Made by a program: the position numbers and the translations under genes | Assembly: GCF_032452875.1 (NCBI RefSeq) | Contig: NC_083869.1 | Coordinates: 118,302,001 to 118,366,000, forward strand | Length of the DNA stretch: 64,000 bases | Source of the DNA: Bos javanicus | Lineage: Eukaryota; Chordata; Mammalia; Artiodactyla; Bovidae | Direction of reading: 5' to 3' | In this document: piece after piece, positions 37,501-51,300 of the stretch | How the letters are laid out: each line of letters starts with the position of its first letter | Numbering within the stretch: position 1 is the stretch's first letter | Notes under the pieces: generated by a model | Told to the model about the DNA's origin: nothing | What the model saw: only the letters and a program-made list of their open reading frames with translations | Databases searched by the model: none

Positions 37501-40500
37501 CTCCTCAAGAGGGCTCTAGGGACCAAGATTCTCTAGTCCTGCGCATGCACACAACAAAGTCAGGGCTTCATGCTCAGGTATAGTATTACATTTGCATTTA
37601 TGACTAGCTGTTCACTTCCCAGAAACGTCATGTGAGAAATATGGTGATTGGGGTTTTAGGGAAAAACTGGATGGCTTGGCAGTGTAATAAAGTACCATGA
37701 ATATACTCAGAGCATGAACTCTTCATGGTGGAGAAAGAAAGTGAAAGAGTCGCTCAGTCATGTCCAACTCTTTGTGACCCCATGGACTGTAGCCCGTCAG
37801 TCTCCTCTGTCCATGGAATTGGCCAGGCAAGAATACTGGAGTGGGTAGCCATTCTCTTTTTCAAGGGGTCTTCCCTAGCCAGGGATCAAAACTGGGTTTC
37901 CTGCATTGCAGGTGGATTCTTTACTGTCTCAGCCACCAGGGGAGCCTTAACAGTGATGGGTTGCCCCCTAATTGTTTCTTGGGATGAAAAAACTTAACTC
38001 TTTTCATGTATAAAGCATAAATAAATATATCAAGTACAGAAATGGATGTATAATATACCTGTGTTATTAAAATACCCTGGGGGGTAGGGTTCATGATTAG
38101 AAAACAATATCTAGATGGGCTCTCTGGAGCAGCGATAATGAACAAATGGCTGAGAAACACTGACTCAGTAAAACAGCTCTAAGTCTGGGTTCCTGATTAT
38201 ACACTGTGAGACTTGCGATCCCTCACCTTTGCCGTGGGTGATTCTTGGTGGTGTGCTGGGTGGCTCCTGGGGTCTCTTCCCTTCATCCATTTCTGAAGTA
38301 TTATCACTGATCTCTGGGGAAAAAAAAAAAAACAGCATTCATGTCACTTTCCCCTCTGGAAAGTCAATGCGGAATCTCCCAGAGAACCAGGAAGGACCTT
38401 GAACACTCTGGAGTTGAAGGCTGGAGGTTCCAGTCTTGCTTGAGCCTCCAAGACACCCTCCTGAGAATAATTCTACCACTGATCTGTCTGCCAGTCAGGG
38501 GAGGGCCATAGCAAAGCTGGTCAGTAATGGTTCCACTACTAACAGAATGTCCTTTGGGGAGCCGTCATTTGAGCCTCTGGACCAGAGATTCAAAGTGAGG
38601 TTGTGAACCCCTTGGAGAGTCCTGAAAACTCTTTCAGGAGACCTTCCAGGTCAAAATTGTTCTCATAATGAGATGTTCTTTGCCTTTTTTTGCTATGTTG
38701 GCTTTTGCACAGATAAAGCAGGTAAAAACTCTGGTGCTTCAGTACAAATAAAGTCCCCAAATCTTAGAATTACCTATTGCGTTCTCCACCACCACTTACT
38801 CAACATGAAAAAAACAAACAGCAGTTTCATTTAAGAATGTTCTTGATGAAACAGTTAAAATTATTAATTGTATTAAATTTCTACCCTTGAGAATACTTCT
38901 TTTTAATAGTCTATGTGAGGACTTCCCTGGTGGTCCAGTGGTTTAGACTCTGCCTTGCAATGCAGGGGACACAGGTTCGATCCCTGATTAGGGAACTAAG
39001 ATCCCACATGTTGTGGAGTGACTAAGCCTGTGCTCCACAATAGAGAGTCTGTGCACTGCAATGAGAGATCCTGCATGACGTAACTAAGACCCGATGCAGC
39101 CAAAAGGAAAAAAGTCTATGTGAAAAATTGGGGAGCACATATAAAGTAGTTTGTTGCGTCTTGAAGTACCATGATTGTCTCAAGAATAATACTCAGGTGA
39201 TTGAGTTGTAAGCTCACTGTAAAATCCAGTAAACCAATACTTTCCAGTTGTATATGCTATTATAAAGTCTGGCATGAGTAGGAGATTCATTTGAAACACA
39301 AGATAGTGTGAAACATCTTACTACAACGGAGTATGAAAAGCTCATTGATATGGTTTCAGACTCTGGTTACAGCAAACCTTTAAGAAACTATCACTTGTGG
39401 AGTTTTGGTGTAGTATCAAATGTGAATAACCATAGATATCTCAAAAGACTGTTAACGTACTCCCCCCTTTTGGCTACAGATTTGTGTGGCGCTGGATTTT
39501 CTTCCTATGATTCAACCAAAGGTAAGGGGGATTAAGAGGTACAAACACCCAGTTATAAAATAAATAAGCCAAAGGGATGTAACATACGGTATAAGAAATA
39601 AAGTCAATAATATTGTAATAACTTTGAATGGGGATAGTTAATAAGTTACTAGACTTATGGTTGTGATCATTTTATAGTGTATGCAAATGAAACCCTTATG
39701 TAATGTACCTGAAACTAACATAATATTGTACACCAAACATATTTCAATGAAAGAAAAAAATTTTAAAGAAGCTTTAAAAACAGAAAGCAATTGTTAACAG
39801 GGTATAGACTGTGTTATTAAAAGTGTTCTCTCAGCTCTCAATATAATTCAGTAAAGATATGTACAAAAATATTGAAGAAGCACATTGAAAAGATAGTTAA
39901 TAAAAATTTTTAGAAGAATCCAGCTTTGATTAAGGTAAACATTAAAGAGAGCTGCAAAAATGTAAAATGATACCACTCACCTAACTAATATTTTTATTTG
40001 AAAAGTGACGACCCAGAGGGATGGTACGAGGAGAGAGGAGGGAGGCGGGTTCAGGATGGGGAACATGTGTACACCCATGGCGGATTCATGTTGAGGTATG
40101 GCAAAACCAATACAATATTGTAAAGTAATTAACCTCCAATTAAAATAAATTTATATTAAAAAAAGAAAAGTGTGCTATTTTCCATAAAAATATATTATTT
40201 ATGGTAATGAGTTATTGGTCTATTGTGGGTTGCAGGAGAGAGCCTTCCACACTGAGCTTCCAGCTGACAAATTCCATCACCAGCCTTACCCTCTGATTTA
40301 GGCATCTGGGCACATTCTGTCCTTCTCTTTTGTGTCCTTGTCATGACCTTTGTATTCCTGATTGAGTCGTCCTCTGTATGAGTCACCTGATCCAGTCCTT
40401 GGAGTGTCTTTTGGATCCCATGCCCAGGTAAGGCTGCCCCTGGCCAAACAGTGATTTGGGTACAGTTTTAATTGGAATCCCAGTGGCCCTCCTCCTTCCC

Positions 40501-43500
40501 TGAATAGTGATTGCCTTCTCACACCCCTAGTCTCCCCACTGTGAGACCTTGGTACCCCTGCTCTGCACCTCACTTTTCTCCTGCTATCTCTTTGTAGTTA
40601 TGTATATATATATTTTCTTGTATGTACTTTCCTTTCCCCTGAAAACTTACTGTCTATTCTTACTCTCTGTGCAACTTGTTGAAATCAATCAGATTAATCT
40701 GGGGGAATCCCAGAGCACTGGGGCTGATTTCCTGTTTCCTGGCTTCAGACCCCGACTGCCAGAAAGTGCCACATCCAAATAAACATGGTCAGATGGTCTG
40801 TTTCAGCAGAGGAGGGGTCTTGTAAAGCACTTTTCCAGGTTCCCTAGGGCCTGTGTGTGATACAGGAGACAGGAGAGACCCAGGATGCCTCTAGTAGGGA
40901 AAGGGCAAAAAGGTATCAAAGAATTGAGAGGCAGGGGCCCTGCAGTGGAGGGTGAGGCTGAGACCCAGAGGATGAAGGGGAGTGGGAGTGGGAGTGTTAG
41001 CACTGGGGCTCTCTTTTCCCTTTATTTTGCCAATGGATTTTGTATTTACATCTTTGGACTAGATTTTTTTACTGAGTGCCACATTGACTTCTCTGGTGGC
41101 TCAGATGGTAAAGAATCCATCCACCTGCAAGGCAGGAGACCAGGGTTTGATCCCTGGGTCAGGAAGATCCCCTGGAGAAGGGAATGGCAACCCACTCTAG
41201 TATTCTTGCCTGGAGAATCCCATGGACAGAGGAGCCTGGCAGGTTACAGTTCATGGGGTTGCAAAGAGTCAGATATGACTGAGTGACTTGCATTTTCAAA
41301 TTGGTGTACTGTGGGGAAATTGTCTCCTTGATTTCTCAGTGCTTCTGTGAAAAGCTCTAGCTTCCTGAGACACAAAAAAATATATAAAAATAGGAGATGT
41401 CTTCTTTCACTTCCCCTAGAATTATTTCACTTTTCACATACCATAGAAATTAAATCTCTAGCTAGTTAATTACTGCCTGATCCAAAGAGGTGATAAAACT
41501 TCTCATTCTGGTCATGATCAAATGTTTGTGGCCAGGGCTAGGCTCCTAGGTTAAGTCCCACAGTACCAGGGACAGGGAACACTCCATCCCTAGGTGTTCA
41601 CATGTCAAAAGGGATGGAGCCCAGAACTTGGAGACTCTTTAGTAAAAGCTGGAGACACCTGGGGTTTCTTTGGCTCTTAGAAAGAGGCATTTACATTCTC
41701 CCAAATTAGGGTGAAGACTCAGGATCTTTTCAATCTTATCTCAAAGCAGTTAAAAAAAAATTGCTTTTCTCTTTTCAGGAGCAGAAGAGGATGTCCTGTA
41801 TACAAACAGAAAATCCATCCTTCTTTCTCCTGTGTCTACAGGATGTAATCTGCATTCACACAGAAGATTCCATCAGCTCCCTCCTCGTTCCTGTGGGTCT
41901 GTGTATGAGAAATGCTACAATGTTGAACTGGTTGTGAATATCAATAAAGAATTCTTCTCCCTGACCCAGGTGCTTTGTGGTTTTATAATAGTCATATTTC
42001 TAAAGAACATCACTCTGTAGGAGGGGGTAATCCCGTGGTTCTTGACAAACCACACACACACATAGACAGTTAGCACCAATCTTGAAATGAACAAGTCAAA
42101 AATTGAATTCTAAAAATTTCCCTCAATATATTTGCATCCTTTCTCAGCAACAGCATCACCTACCATTCACCCAGCCGTTTAAGCCAGAAACTGAAGAACA
42201 AGCCTTGATTTCTCTCTCTCATTCTCAGCTTCCAATTTACCAAATCTTGTCAACTCTACCTCCAAACTGATCTTGAATAGACCTTCTCTCCAACGTCTGC
42301 CAGATCTGAATCCAGGCTGCTGTCAGCTCCCACGGCATCTGCCCCTTAAAGGGGTGCCCTATATCTTTTCTATCTCCAATTCATTCTTTACATAACACCA
42401 TAATTTTTTGTTGGTGAAAATTGAATCATGTCATGTACACACTGCTATATTGAAATGGATAACCAACAAGGCCCTACTGTACAGCCCAGGGAGCTCCCCT
42501 CAATGCTATGTGGCAGCCTGAATGGAAGAGGAGTTTGGGGGAGAATGGATGCTGAGTTCCTTTGCCGTCCACCTGAAACTATCACAACATCGTTAATTGA
42601 CTATATAATCCAATATAAAATAAAAAGTTAAAAAAATTGGATGATGTCACTTCACAGACTAGGTCTCTTCAGTGGCTCCCTACTGCACTTAGAATAAAAT
42701 CCCATCTCCCACACCTTGGTCAACAGGGATGAGCTGTCTCTGGCCTCCAGCCCCTTCTTGTTTTCTCATCTTACTTCCTTGGTGGCTATTTTTCTGCTGT
42801 CTCTTCTTTGAGGTGGCCCAGATACATCTTTTTCTTTTCTTTCCTGAAAAGATACAGATCATCTTTTATAGCTACAAACATTGATCTATCAACCTCATAT
42901 GTCAACAATGCTTAGCTTCAAATCACAATGGCCAGGAGGTCATTGGTGATCTTTGGTGATGCTGAAATTCTAAAGCAGCAGAGGAGAGAGAGATGTAAAG
43001 AAATGGATACAATACGTTTGGGTAACTCATTTCTAGAAGTTTCATTGTGAAACAGAAGGGAGAGCGATGGATGACGTGAGAGGAGAATCAAGAGAAAATT
43101 CCTTTTATGAACTGTGATAGGATTGGGCATTGGTTGAATGAATATCCTTGTGAGAAAGTGAAAGTCGCTCAGTCATGTCCAACTCTTGTGACCCCATGGA
43201 CTGTAGCCCGCTAGGCTCCTCTATCCATGAGATTCTCCAGGCAAGAATACTGGAGTGGGTTGCTGTGCCCTTCTCCAGGGGATCTTCCTGACCCAGAGAA
43301 CCTGGGTCTCCTGCATTGCAGGCAGATTCTCGACCATCTGAGTCACCAGGGGGAGATGCTGAATTCTCAAGAAAGAGAGGGACCATAGAGATGGTCAGGA
43401 GAGGTGGAAGGGTTGCTTTGGAGAGAAGGAAGGAACTGGAAAGGAGGGGGCAGATGCAGGGTTTACCGGGTGGGAGCAGGAAGAGAGGGAATTCTCATCT

Positions 43501-46500
43501 GATGCTTTTGTATGAAACAGGAGGAAAGGTCATCTGATGTGCAAAAGGGAAGCAGTGAGGTATAAGAGGTTTGAAAATAAAAAACTGTTTTTTTTAGATT
43601 TGAGAGGATCTTTAAAGTGGAGAGTGAAATAGTTGGCTTAAAGCTTAACATTCAGAAAACGAAGATCACGGCATCTGGTCCCATCACTTCATGGGAAATA
43701 AAGGGGAAACAGTGGAAACAGTGTCAGACTTTATTTTGGAGGACTCCAAAATCACTGCAGATGGTGACTGCAGCCATGAAATTAAAAGACGCTTACTCCT
43801 TGGAAGAAAAGTTATGACCCCCCTAGATAGCATATTCAAAAGCAGAGATATTACTTTGCCAACAAAGGTCCGTCTAGTCAAGGCTATGGTTTTTCCTGTG
43901 GTCATGTATGGATGTGAGAGTTGGACTGTGAAGAAAGCTGAGCGCCAAAGAATTGATGCTTTTGAACTGTGGTGTTGGAGAAGACTCTTGAGAGTCCCTT
44001 GGACTGCAAGGAGATCCAACCAGTCCATTCTGAAGGAGATCAGCCCTGGGATGTCTTTGGAAGGACTGATGCTAAAGCTGAAACTCCAGTACTTTGGCCA
44101 CCTCATGCGAAGAGTTGACTCATTGGGAAATGAATCCCTCTGATGCTGGGAGGGATTGGGAGCAGGAGGAGAAGGGGACAACAGAGGATGAGATGGCTGG
44201 ATGGCATCACTGACTCGATGGACGTGAGTCTTGAGTGAACTCTGGGAGTTGGTGATGGACAGGGAGGCCTGGTGTGCTGCGATTCATGGGATCGCAAAGA
44301 GTCGGACACGACTGAGCGACTGAACTGAACTGAACTGAACTGAGAGGATCACAGGAAGTGGAGTGGTCACGCAATGTGGGGGGTCATTTATGCTGGAGTC
44401 ATGAAGACACAGGGAGAACACGCTGCCCAGCCATGTGCCTCTCTCCAACTGTGCCTGATTTCTGGTACAGTGCACTGGAAGCAGCTAATAGTCTCCCCCA
44501 AGTTCTAGGAAAAGAAAAGAAGCAAAGCAGGTAAAGATAGCAGTAGGTTACTGAAACAATGGATCTGGCACTCTAAACTGGTAAGAAGGGTTATGAAGAA
44601 AGGCAGATAGGGCTTCCATGGTGACTCAGTGGTAAAGAATCTGCCTGCCAGTGCAGGAGACATGGGTTCCATCCTTGGTCAGGGAGGATCCCATATGACT
44701 TGAAGCAACTCAGCCTATGCACCACAACAACTGAGCCTATGCTCTAGAGCCTGGGATTGACAACTACCGAAGCCCTCATGCCCTAGATCCCATGCTCCCC
44801 AACAAGAGAAACCACTGCAATGAGAAGCCCATGCACTGCAATGAAGAGTAGACCCTGCTCGCCACAACTATGGAAAAGCTGGAACATGGCATGGAAAACC
44901 CAGCGCAGATAAAAATAAATACATAAATAAACAAATAAAAGAAAGGCAGAGGACTGAATGGAGAAGGGAAAGGTCAGTGGACTGCTCACCCAACTGATAT
45001 TGAAAGAAAGCTGCAGAGGAAGAAATTGTAAGGAAGAAATCAAAGAGGGATACTTTTGAATTCATTTTTATAGACTGGGGTGAGAAGGAGAGATCAGAAG
45101 TTGAGCAATAGGCTATAGAAGGAACAATTTCAAGCACTGAATGTCAAAACAAGGAAATCTCAAATTATTGGGAAGATGAGCCGGATTTACATGATGAAAA
45201 GGCCCGTGGGTCACTTTTGGGTTCTGGAGGCCAAGAACGGGTTGGGGGAAAAGTCACTGGAAATAAGGAGTTGAAGGATTTGAGAGTCAGAGTCTTGGAT
45301 GGGTCTGTTACTCACATGGACCTTGCAGGTGTCCAGGGGGATAGCAAGACTGGAAGTGACAGAGAGACTCTAAGTCAGCCTTGAGGTCCTCCAGGGAGTG
45401 GTGGGGAAGTCAATGTATGACAGTGATGAAAAGGGAGTGAGCCCTTCTCTTGATGACTAAGCCTCAAAGGAGAGGATGGGGAGCAAGGGGCTGGGTGGGG
45501 CAGTGGGTAGCCAGGGGTGGCATTCAACCTACCTTCCTACATGAGAAGAGAGTAGCAGAGAATATGCAGTCTTGTCTTAAGAGGAAGCAGTGTCCTCTTG
45601 GGGAACCAACTTTCCATGAAAGAGGGAAATGTAACTAACCCTATAAGAAGTTGTGTATGTAGGAGACCTTGATGTTTTCGGAACAATTCCAGTGGGTGTG
45701 TATTTCAATGGCCCCAAATGCCTTCTCATTTCCCTATAATTTTTATGAAGGCCTTAGAGGAAGACATAGTGAACTGGAAACAAACTCTGTTGGGCATGAT
45801 ATCTACAGGCACCTAGTGGGTGCTCATGACAAGATGCAGCCCCAAACCCACCCTCCTGAGATCTGCAGGAGAAAGGCAATCCTTACCTTTCTTGCTGGGG
45901 AGTGTCCTGGATGCCTCCTGGAGCTCCTTTGGGTCGCTTGGTTCAGGGACATCATCTCTTTTCACTGACAAAAAAATATAATTCATTTTAGAACTCAGAG
46001 CGGGTTGATGAGAAAGTGCCGAGGGATTCTGGTGGGAGAAGCAGAGAGTGGAGAGCACCCCTAGCACAGGTCTGGGGACTCACCAGGTTCCCTGGCTTGG
46101 CCTGGGTTTGATCAACTTGTAGTTACTGCTCCCTGTGTGATTATCACAGTGAACTTGAAACAACTGTCCCACAGAGGAGGACTCAGTCTGAGCTCTTTAG
46201 AGAGATTTCCCTTTCCCAGTGGAAGAAGAAGAACAAAGACTCTCAGCAGCCAGCCTTTGCCATATGAAAGGTACATGCTATTGCTTAGATATCTGTGATG
46301 GGATATTTTTAAACTGCTGTATCTGTGATTATTCATCTTGAGAAATAATGAAGAAGAACTAACTATACACGTCCATCTATCTGCTATTGAAGAAAGCAGG
46401 AGTCAGCTTGTGCTTGCCAGCATTTGTTAGCCGCAAGAATACCCAAAATTCTGCTAGTTTTTGCTGACCTAAGAAAGACAGAAGGACCTGAAGCCATATC

Positions 46501-48267
46501 AGATAAGGGCTCATTTCACAAATGGCAGTCACCATCTTGCTTCCACAGTGCTATGAGATCTGTGTCAAGTTCCAGCCTAGAGAGGATTAGCTAACGGAGG
46601 CAGCTAGCCAGCAGTCCTCAGACTTTAAAAATGATTTGTTGCACTTCAAATTATTTAAATACCTTAAAAATCCAAATGATGTAAAAAAGGATACAATTTG
46701 AAAATGAAAGTTCTCACAGTCAAGGTGGGGGCTGGAAAGGAGGACCGTCCACGTCTGGGGCACTGATTCAGTCACATAGTATTTTTGTTTGCTTTGCATT
46801 CTTTTTTGTCTGGTTTTCCTTTACTGTTCAAGCTATAGCTCAGGATAACCAAAATAGCTGATACGGGGAAGTTTATTTTTCCAGAAGCAATTCAGAGAGT
46901 TGAGCAGTTTGGATGGACAAGTTAAACAGCATCATGGAATGCAATTTGCAAAACCCAACCTGTGTAAATATAAGGGGTAAATGACCTAATTTCAAAGAGT
47001 AAATTGCAAGGGAGAAAAAAAGGCACAAAAGTTGAAACTTGCCATAGTGGCAGAAGGATGGTATCTTTTTATATATTTATTGGCCACCCCTCGATGCCTG
47101 TGGGATCTTAATTCCCAACCAGGGACTGAACTCGTGCTGCCTGCATTGGAAGGAAGAGTCTTAACCACTGGACCACTGAGGAATACCATTTTTTTTTTTT
47201 TTTAAATTGGAGAATAATTGCTTTTGCTTTGCATTTTGATGCAGAAGTTTGGAGTTTTACCTACTCAAGTGGCCTCTGGGAGTTGCTGAGCCAAATAGTC
47301 CTTCTCCACTGGGATTCACACATCTCCTGGCAGAGGAATGTTCTCTGTTTGCAGACTCCTTAGTGGTGTTTGGAATCCAGGTCTTGATACTGTGCAGGAC
47401 CCTGAGGGGCTCCTGGGCACAAAAGCTTTTCTCTGTCCCCCATTTCTTGAATACAGGAAATAGGCTTCATCTGACCTCCAAGGCCTTCCCTAAGTTCCAA
47501 CCAGGAGGTTCAAACAGATGCTAGTTAGGGTAGGGAGTGGGGTGTGGAGATAAGGGAGGAAGGAACCATAGTACAGCCTTCCCGCAAGGTCCAGTGTTCC
47601 CCCTCAAGGGATATACATGGCAATATCGTGAGCTGTTTTGCAGATACTGAAACCCTCACCAGGAGGGAGAAATGAACAGTTTGCTGCCCATAAGCACAGA
47701 GGCCCCAGAATGGTAGAAACAAGAAGTTGATGATGCTGTCTCCCAATTACCTCACCACCGACCAATCAGAAGAACATCCATGGGCTGATCACATCCTCTC
47801 TGAACCACTAATATAAAACTTCTCACTTACTCTGTCCAAACTGGGACACACAGTTTTGAGGACATTAACCTGGTCCCTTTTGCCTGGCAAAGCAATATAG
47901 CTATTCTTTTCTACTTCATCCAAAGCTCTGTCTCTGAGCTATATCAGTAATTCGGTGTCAGGGTACAGAGGCTGGAATCGGCTTCAGTCCGGCAAGTACT
48001 AGTGGGGTTCCTGTCCCTCACCCTCGGTGTCCCTTCTCTGTCCACCTTTCCCAGACCCATCTCCCTCACCCCAGCATCCATCCCCGCCCCTGGGACTCTG
48101 TCTCCTTTCAGGAGCTCTGGTTTCTTGTCTGTTCAAGCTCCTGAGGGCAGGGAGCGAGCAGCAGTGGGAAAGCTGGACCACGATGGTGATGGAGAGTGGA
48201 GAGAAGAGCCCTGGGCCTGGATGTTCCAAATGGCTTTTCCTCATGGAAGACACAAAAGTTAAGGTGA

Positions 48268-48314
<47 letters not shown>

Positions 48315-51300
48315 TTGCTCAGTCATATCCTACTCTTTGTGACCCGATGGACCTGCCAGGTTCCTCTGTCCATGGGATTCTCCAGACAAGGATATTGGAG
48401 TGGGTTGCCATTCCCTTCTCCAGGGGATCTTCCTGCCCCCAGGAACCTGGATCTCTTGCATCGCAGGCAGATTCTTTACTGTCTAAACCACCAGCGAAGC
48501 CCCAAGGTAAGGCTGAGTAGTTCAAATCTAGATTACCTGGCACAGGATCTGAGGAAGTGCAGGGCATCTCTTGAGTGTCTTCTTTATCTTTTATTTGAGG
48601 GGTCAGGTTGTCACTGGACACTGCGCAGAGAAAGAAAAGAAATTTCAGATCCCAAGACCCACCAGCAGGAACCAGAGATGGGAGGAACAAGAACAATCTG
48701 TTCTAGCAGGTAAAAATGATGGGCCAGCTGAGTACCAAGACTCCTCGAGGGCGGGGTAGGCAGGGAGGGAGAACAATCATTTCCTTTCTTTCTTTCTCCC
48801 CCTCCCTCACCTACTGGCCTTGCTGCATGGCTTGAGAGATCTGTTCCCCAGCCAGGGATCAAATCGAGGCCCATGACAATGAAAGCACTGAGTCTTAATC
48901 GCCGTACTGCCAGGCAATTCCCCAGTCGTTTCCTTTCAATTAGTCTCTTACTGATGTAAAAATAGCACTTATTTTGTTTTAAATCTAGAGGATGGACTCT
49001 TGTCATTGGCTTCGTGATTATGTTAACCTTGTGAGCATGCATGCATGCTCAGTAGTGTCTTTTTCGACCCCATGGACTATAGACACTAGGCTCCTCTGTC
49101 CATGGAATTCTCCAGGCGAGAATACTGGAGTGAGATGCCATTTTCCTTCTCCAGGGGTTCTTCCTGACCCAGGGAATGAACCCACATCTCCTGCAGCTCC
49201 TGCATCGGCAGGCAGATTCTTTACCACTGTGACACCTGGGAAGCCCCAATGTTAACCGTATTTGATGGTAGTTTTAGATGAGTGGAGAAAACTTTTGGAC
49301 CAAATAGGACCCTTTATTCCCAGTATGGGAGACCTCAGAATCCATGATACCATTTTTAACAGTGGCCAATAATATTCCACAGTTAACATTTTACATAATC
49401 AAAGTGCTTTATCATGATGGTTGGGGGAGATAAATGACATAATGGTAGAAGTGAAATCAGGCCCAGCAACCTTTAAACATTTGATCATCTTTCCTAATAA
49501 CTTCAATAACATCCCTCGTAGAATCCAAGCTATATGAAAATGAATCTGGTTTAAACAGATGTCCCTGTAGTCAGAGGGTGAGCAATCTGTAAAGCATTGA
49601 GGCTGTCTGTTGCCCAAGTTACTTGTCAATTCAGAGCAGTGTGTTTTGAGTGCTGGGTGGGCAGGGCTCTTGGACATCACAGTGTCAAATGGCTGTGACA
49701 GCATCCCTGACAAGAGGTCAAGTGCATTGACCTCTGCTTCTTTTTCCTTGTCACACCAGTTCTTTTTCCTGGGGTTCCTGCTACAGCCCTCTTGACTTAC
49801 AGGCAAGTGTTCTCCCTTCACAGCCACCTTGAACCCGGGCAAGTCAGCTCCAAGCAACATTTCTCTAAACAGGGACAGGGGAGTGTGGGCATCCTATATG
49901 AATATTTATCACTTATTTGGAGTGTTGTCATTGATCATTTATGTGTTTGAGTGTTAGTCACTCAGTCATGTCCAATTCGCGACCCCATGGACTGTAGTCC
50001 ACCAGGCTCCTCTGTCCATGGAATTCTCCAGGCAAGAATACTGGAGTAGACTGCCATTTCCTTCTCCAGGGAATCTTCCTGACCCAGAGATGGAACCTGG
50101 GTCTCTTGCATTGCAGGCAGATTCTTTACGGTCTGAGCTGCCAGGGAAGCCGGAAGAAAACCATCGTAGGGACAGGGACAGGGAGAGGAGCAAACAGTTA
50201 AAATGCCAGGAGCCAGCAGAGTACAAGAGCCAAAGAGCAAAGGCTTGGGCTGTTCTAGGGGTGAGAAGCTGGTGGTCTGGGCTCCAGGCCTTACCCAGGC
50301 TCCTGGCAGTGCCCACAGTCCTTCTTGGAAAGAGCTGTGTGTGGTAGTAAGAGCTCAGGAAGAAGCAGGTCAACAAAGAGACGGGACCCTGGGGCTCCAG
50401 GGCCACCGGCACCCTAGGCTGGGGAGGTACTGGTGTTGGAGTCTGTGTCTCACCTGGACTGAGCCTTCCTTTCTGGATGGTTTCCCGGAGAGTCACGGTG
50501 AGGCCGGTGCGGCTGGGCAGCTCACGCAGGACCTCAGAGCTATGCTGGGCGGGTGCTCGCTGGCTGACACTGGGTCCACAGGGTGGGAGGCTCCGTAGGG
50601 GCTGTCGGCAGGGGAGACGCGGCAGTAGCAGGGTCCTCGGGGAGCTCCTTCCTGCTGGGTTGGCTGGGGCTTCGAGAAGGGTGGTTGTGATTCTGCTCCA
50701 GCCTCCATGGGAAGTGACAACTGGGATTGGTGAAGGACCACACATAAGTACGTTGGAATTGTTTGGGGAAGAGATTTCTTTTCTGTTTTTAACTTTATAT
50801 TTTGTATTGAGGTATAGCTAATTAACAATGTTGTGATAATTTCAGGTGAACAGTGAAGGGACTCAACCACACAGATACCTGTATCCATTCTCCCCGAAAC
50901 CCCACTCCCCTCCAGGGGAACATGACATTGAGCAGAGTTCCCTGTGCTATACAGGAGGTCCTTGATGGCTATCCATTTTAAATACAGCAGTGTGTACATG
51001 TCCGTCCCAAACTGGGAAGAGATTTCTTTATACTTCACATTCAGTAGGACAAAGTCATGGAGGTATTCACTCTCTCACAGATGTGTAGAACGAATCCATC
51101 ATGCATTTGCGGACCCAGTAGATTTTCTTTCTTTGATGTGGCCATTTAGTGCAATACAGCTGTTAACCTCTGATGTGACACCAGAGTGGTTTACACACAT
51201 GGAGTTGAGATTGGTTTTGTATCTAGGGATTTAATTTCCTTTAGTTTCTCTCTAGTTTTGGCTTCAGAATTTAGACAATTATGTCTAATGCTATAATTTT

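Noticed and set aside
49399..49860. 153-residue minus-strand frame in an SP110 intron as a possible missing linker exon
   Set aside because: It does not match the known linker peptide and no acceptor/donor pair in phase 1 was found.
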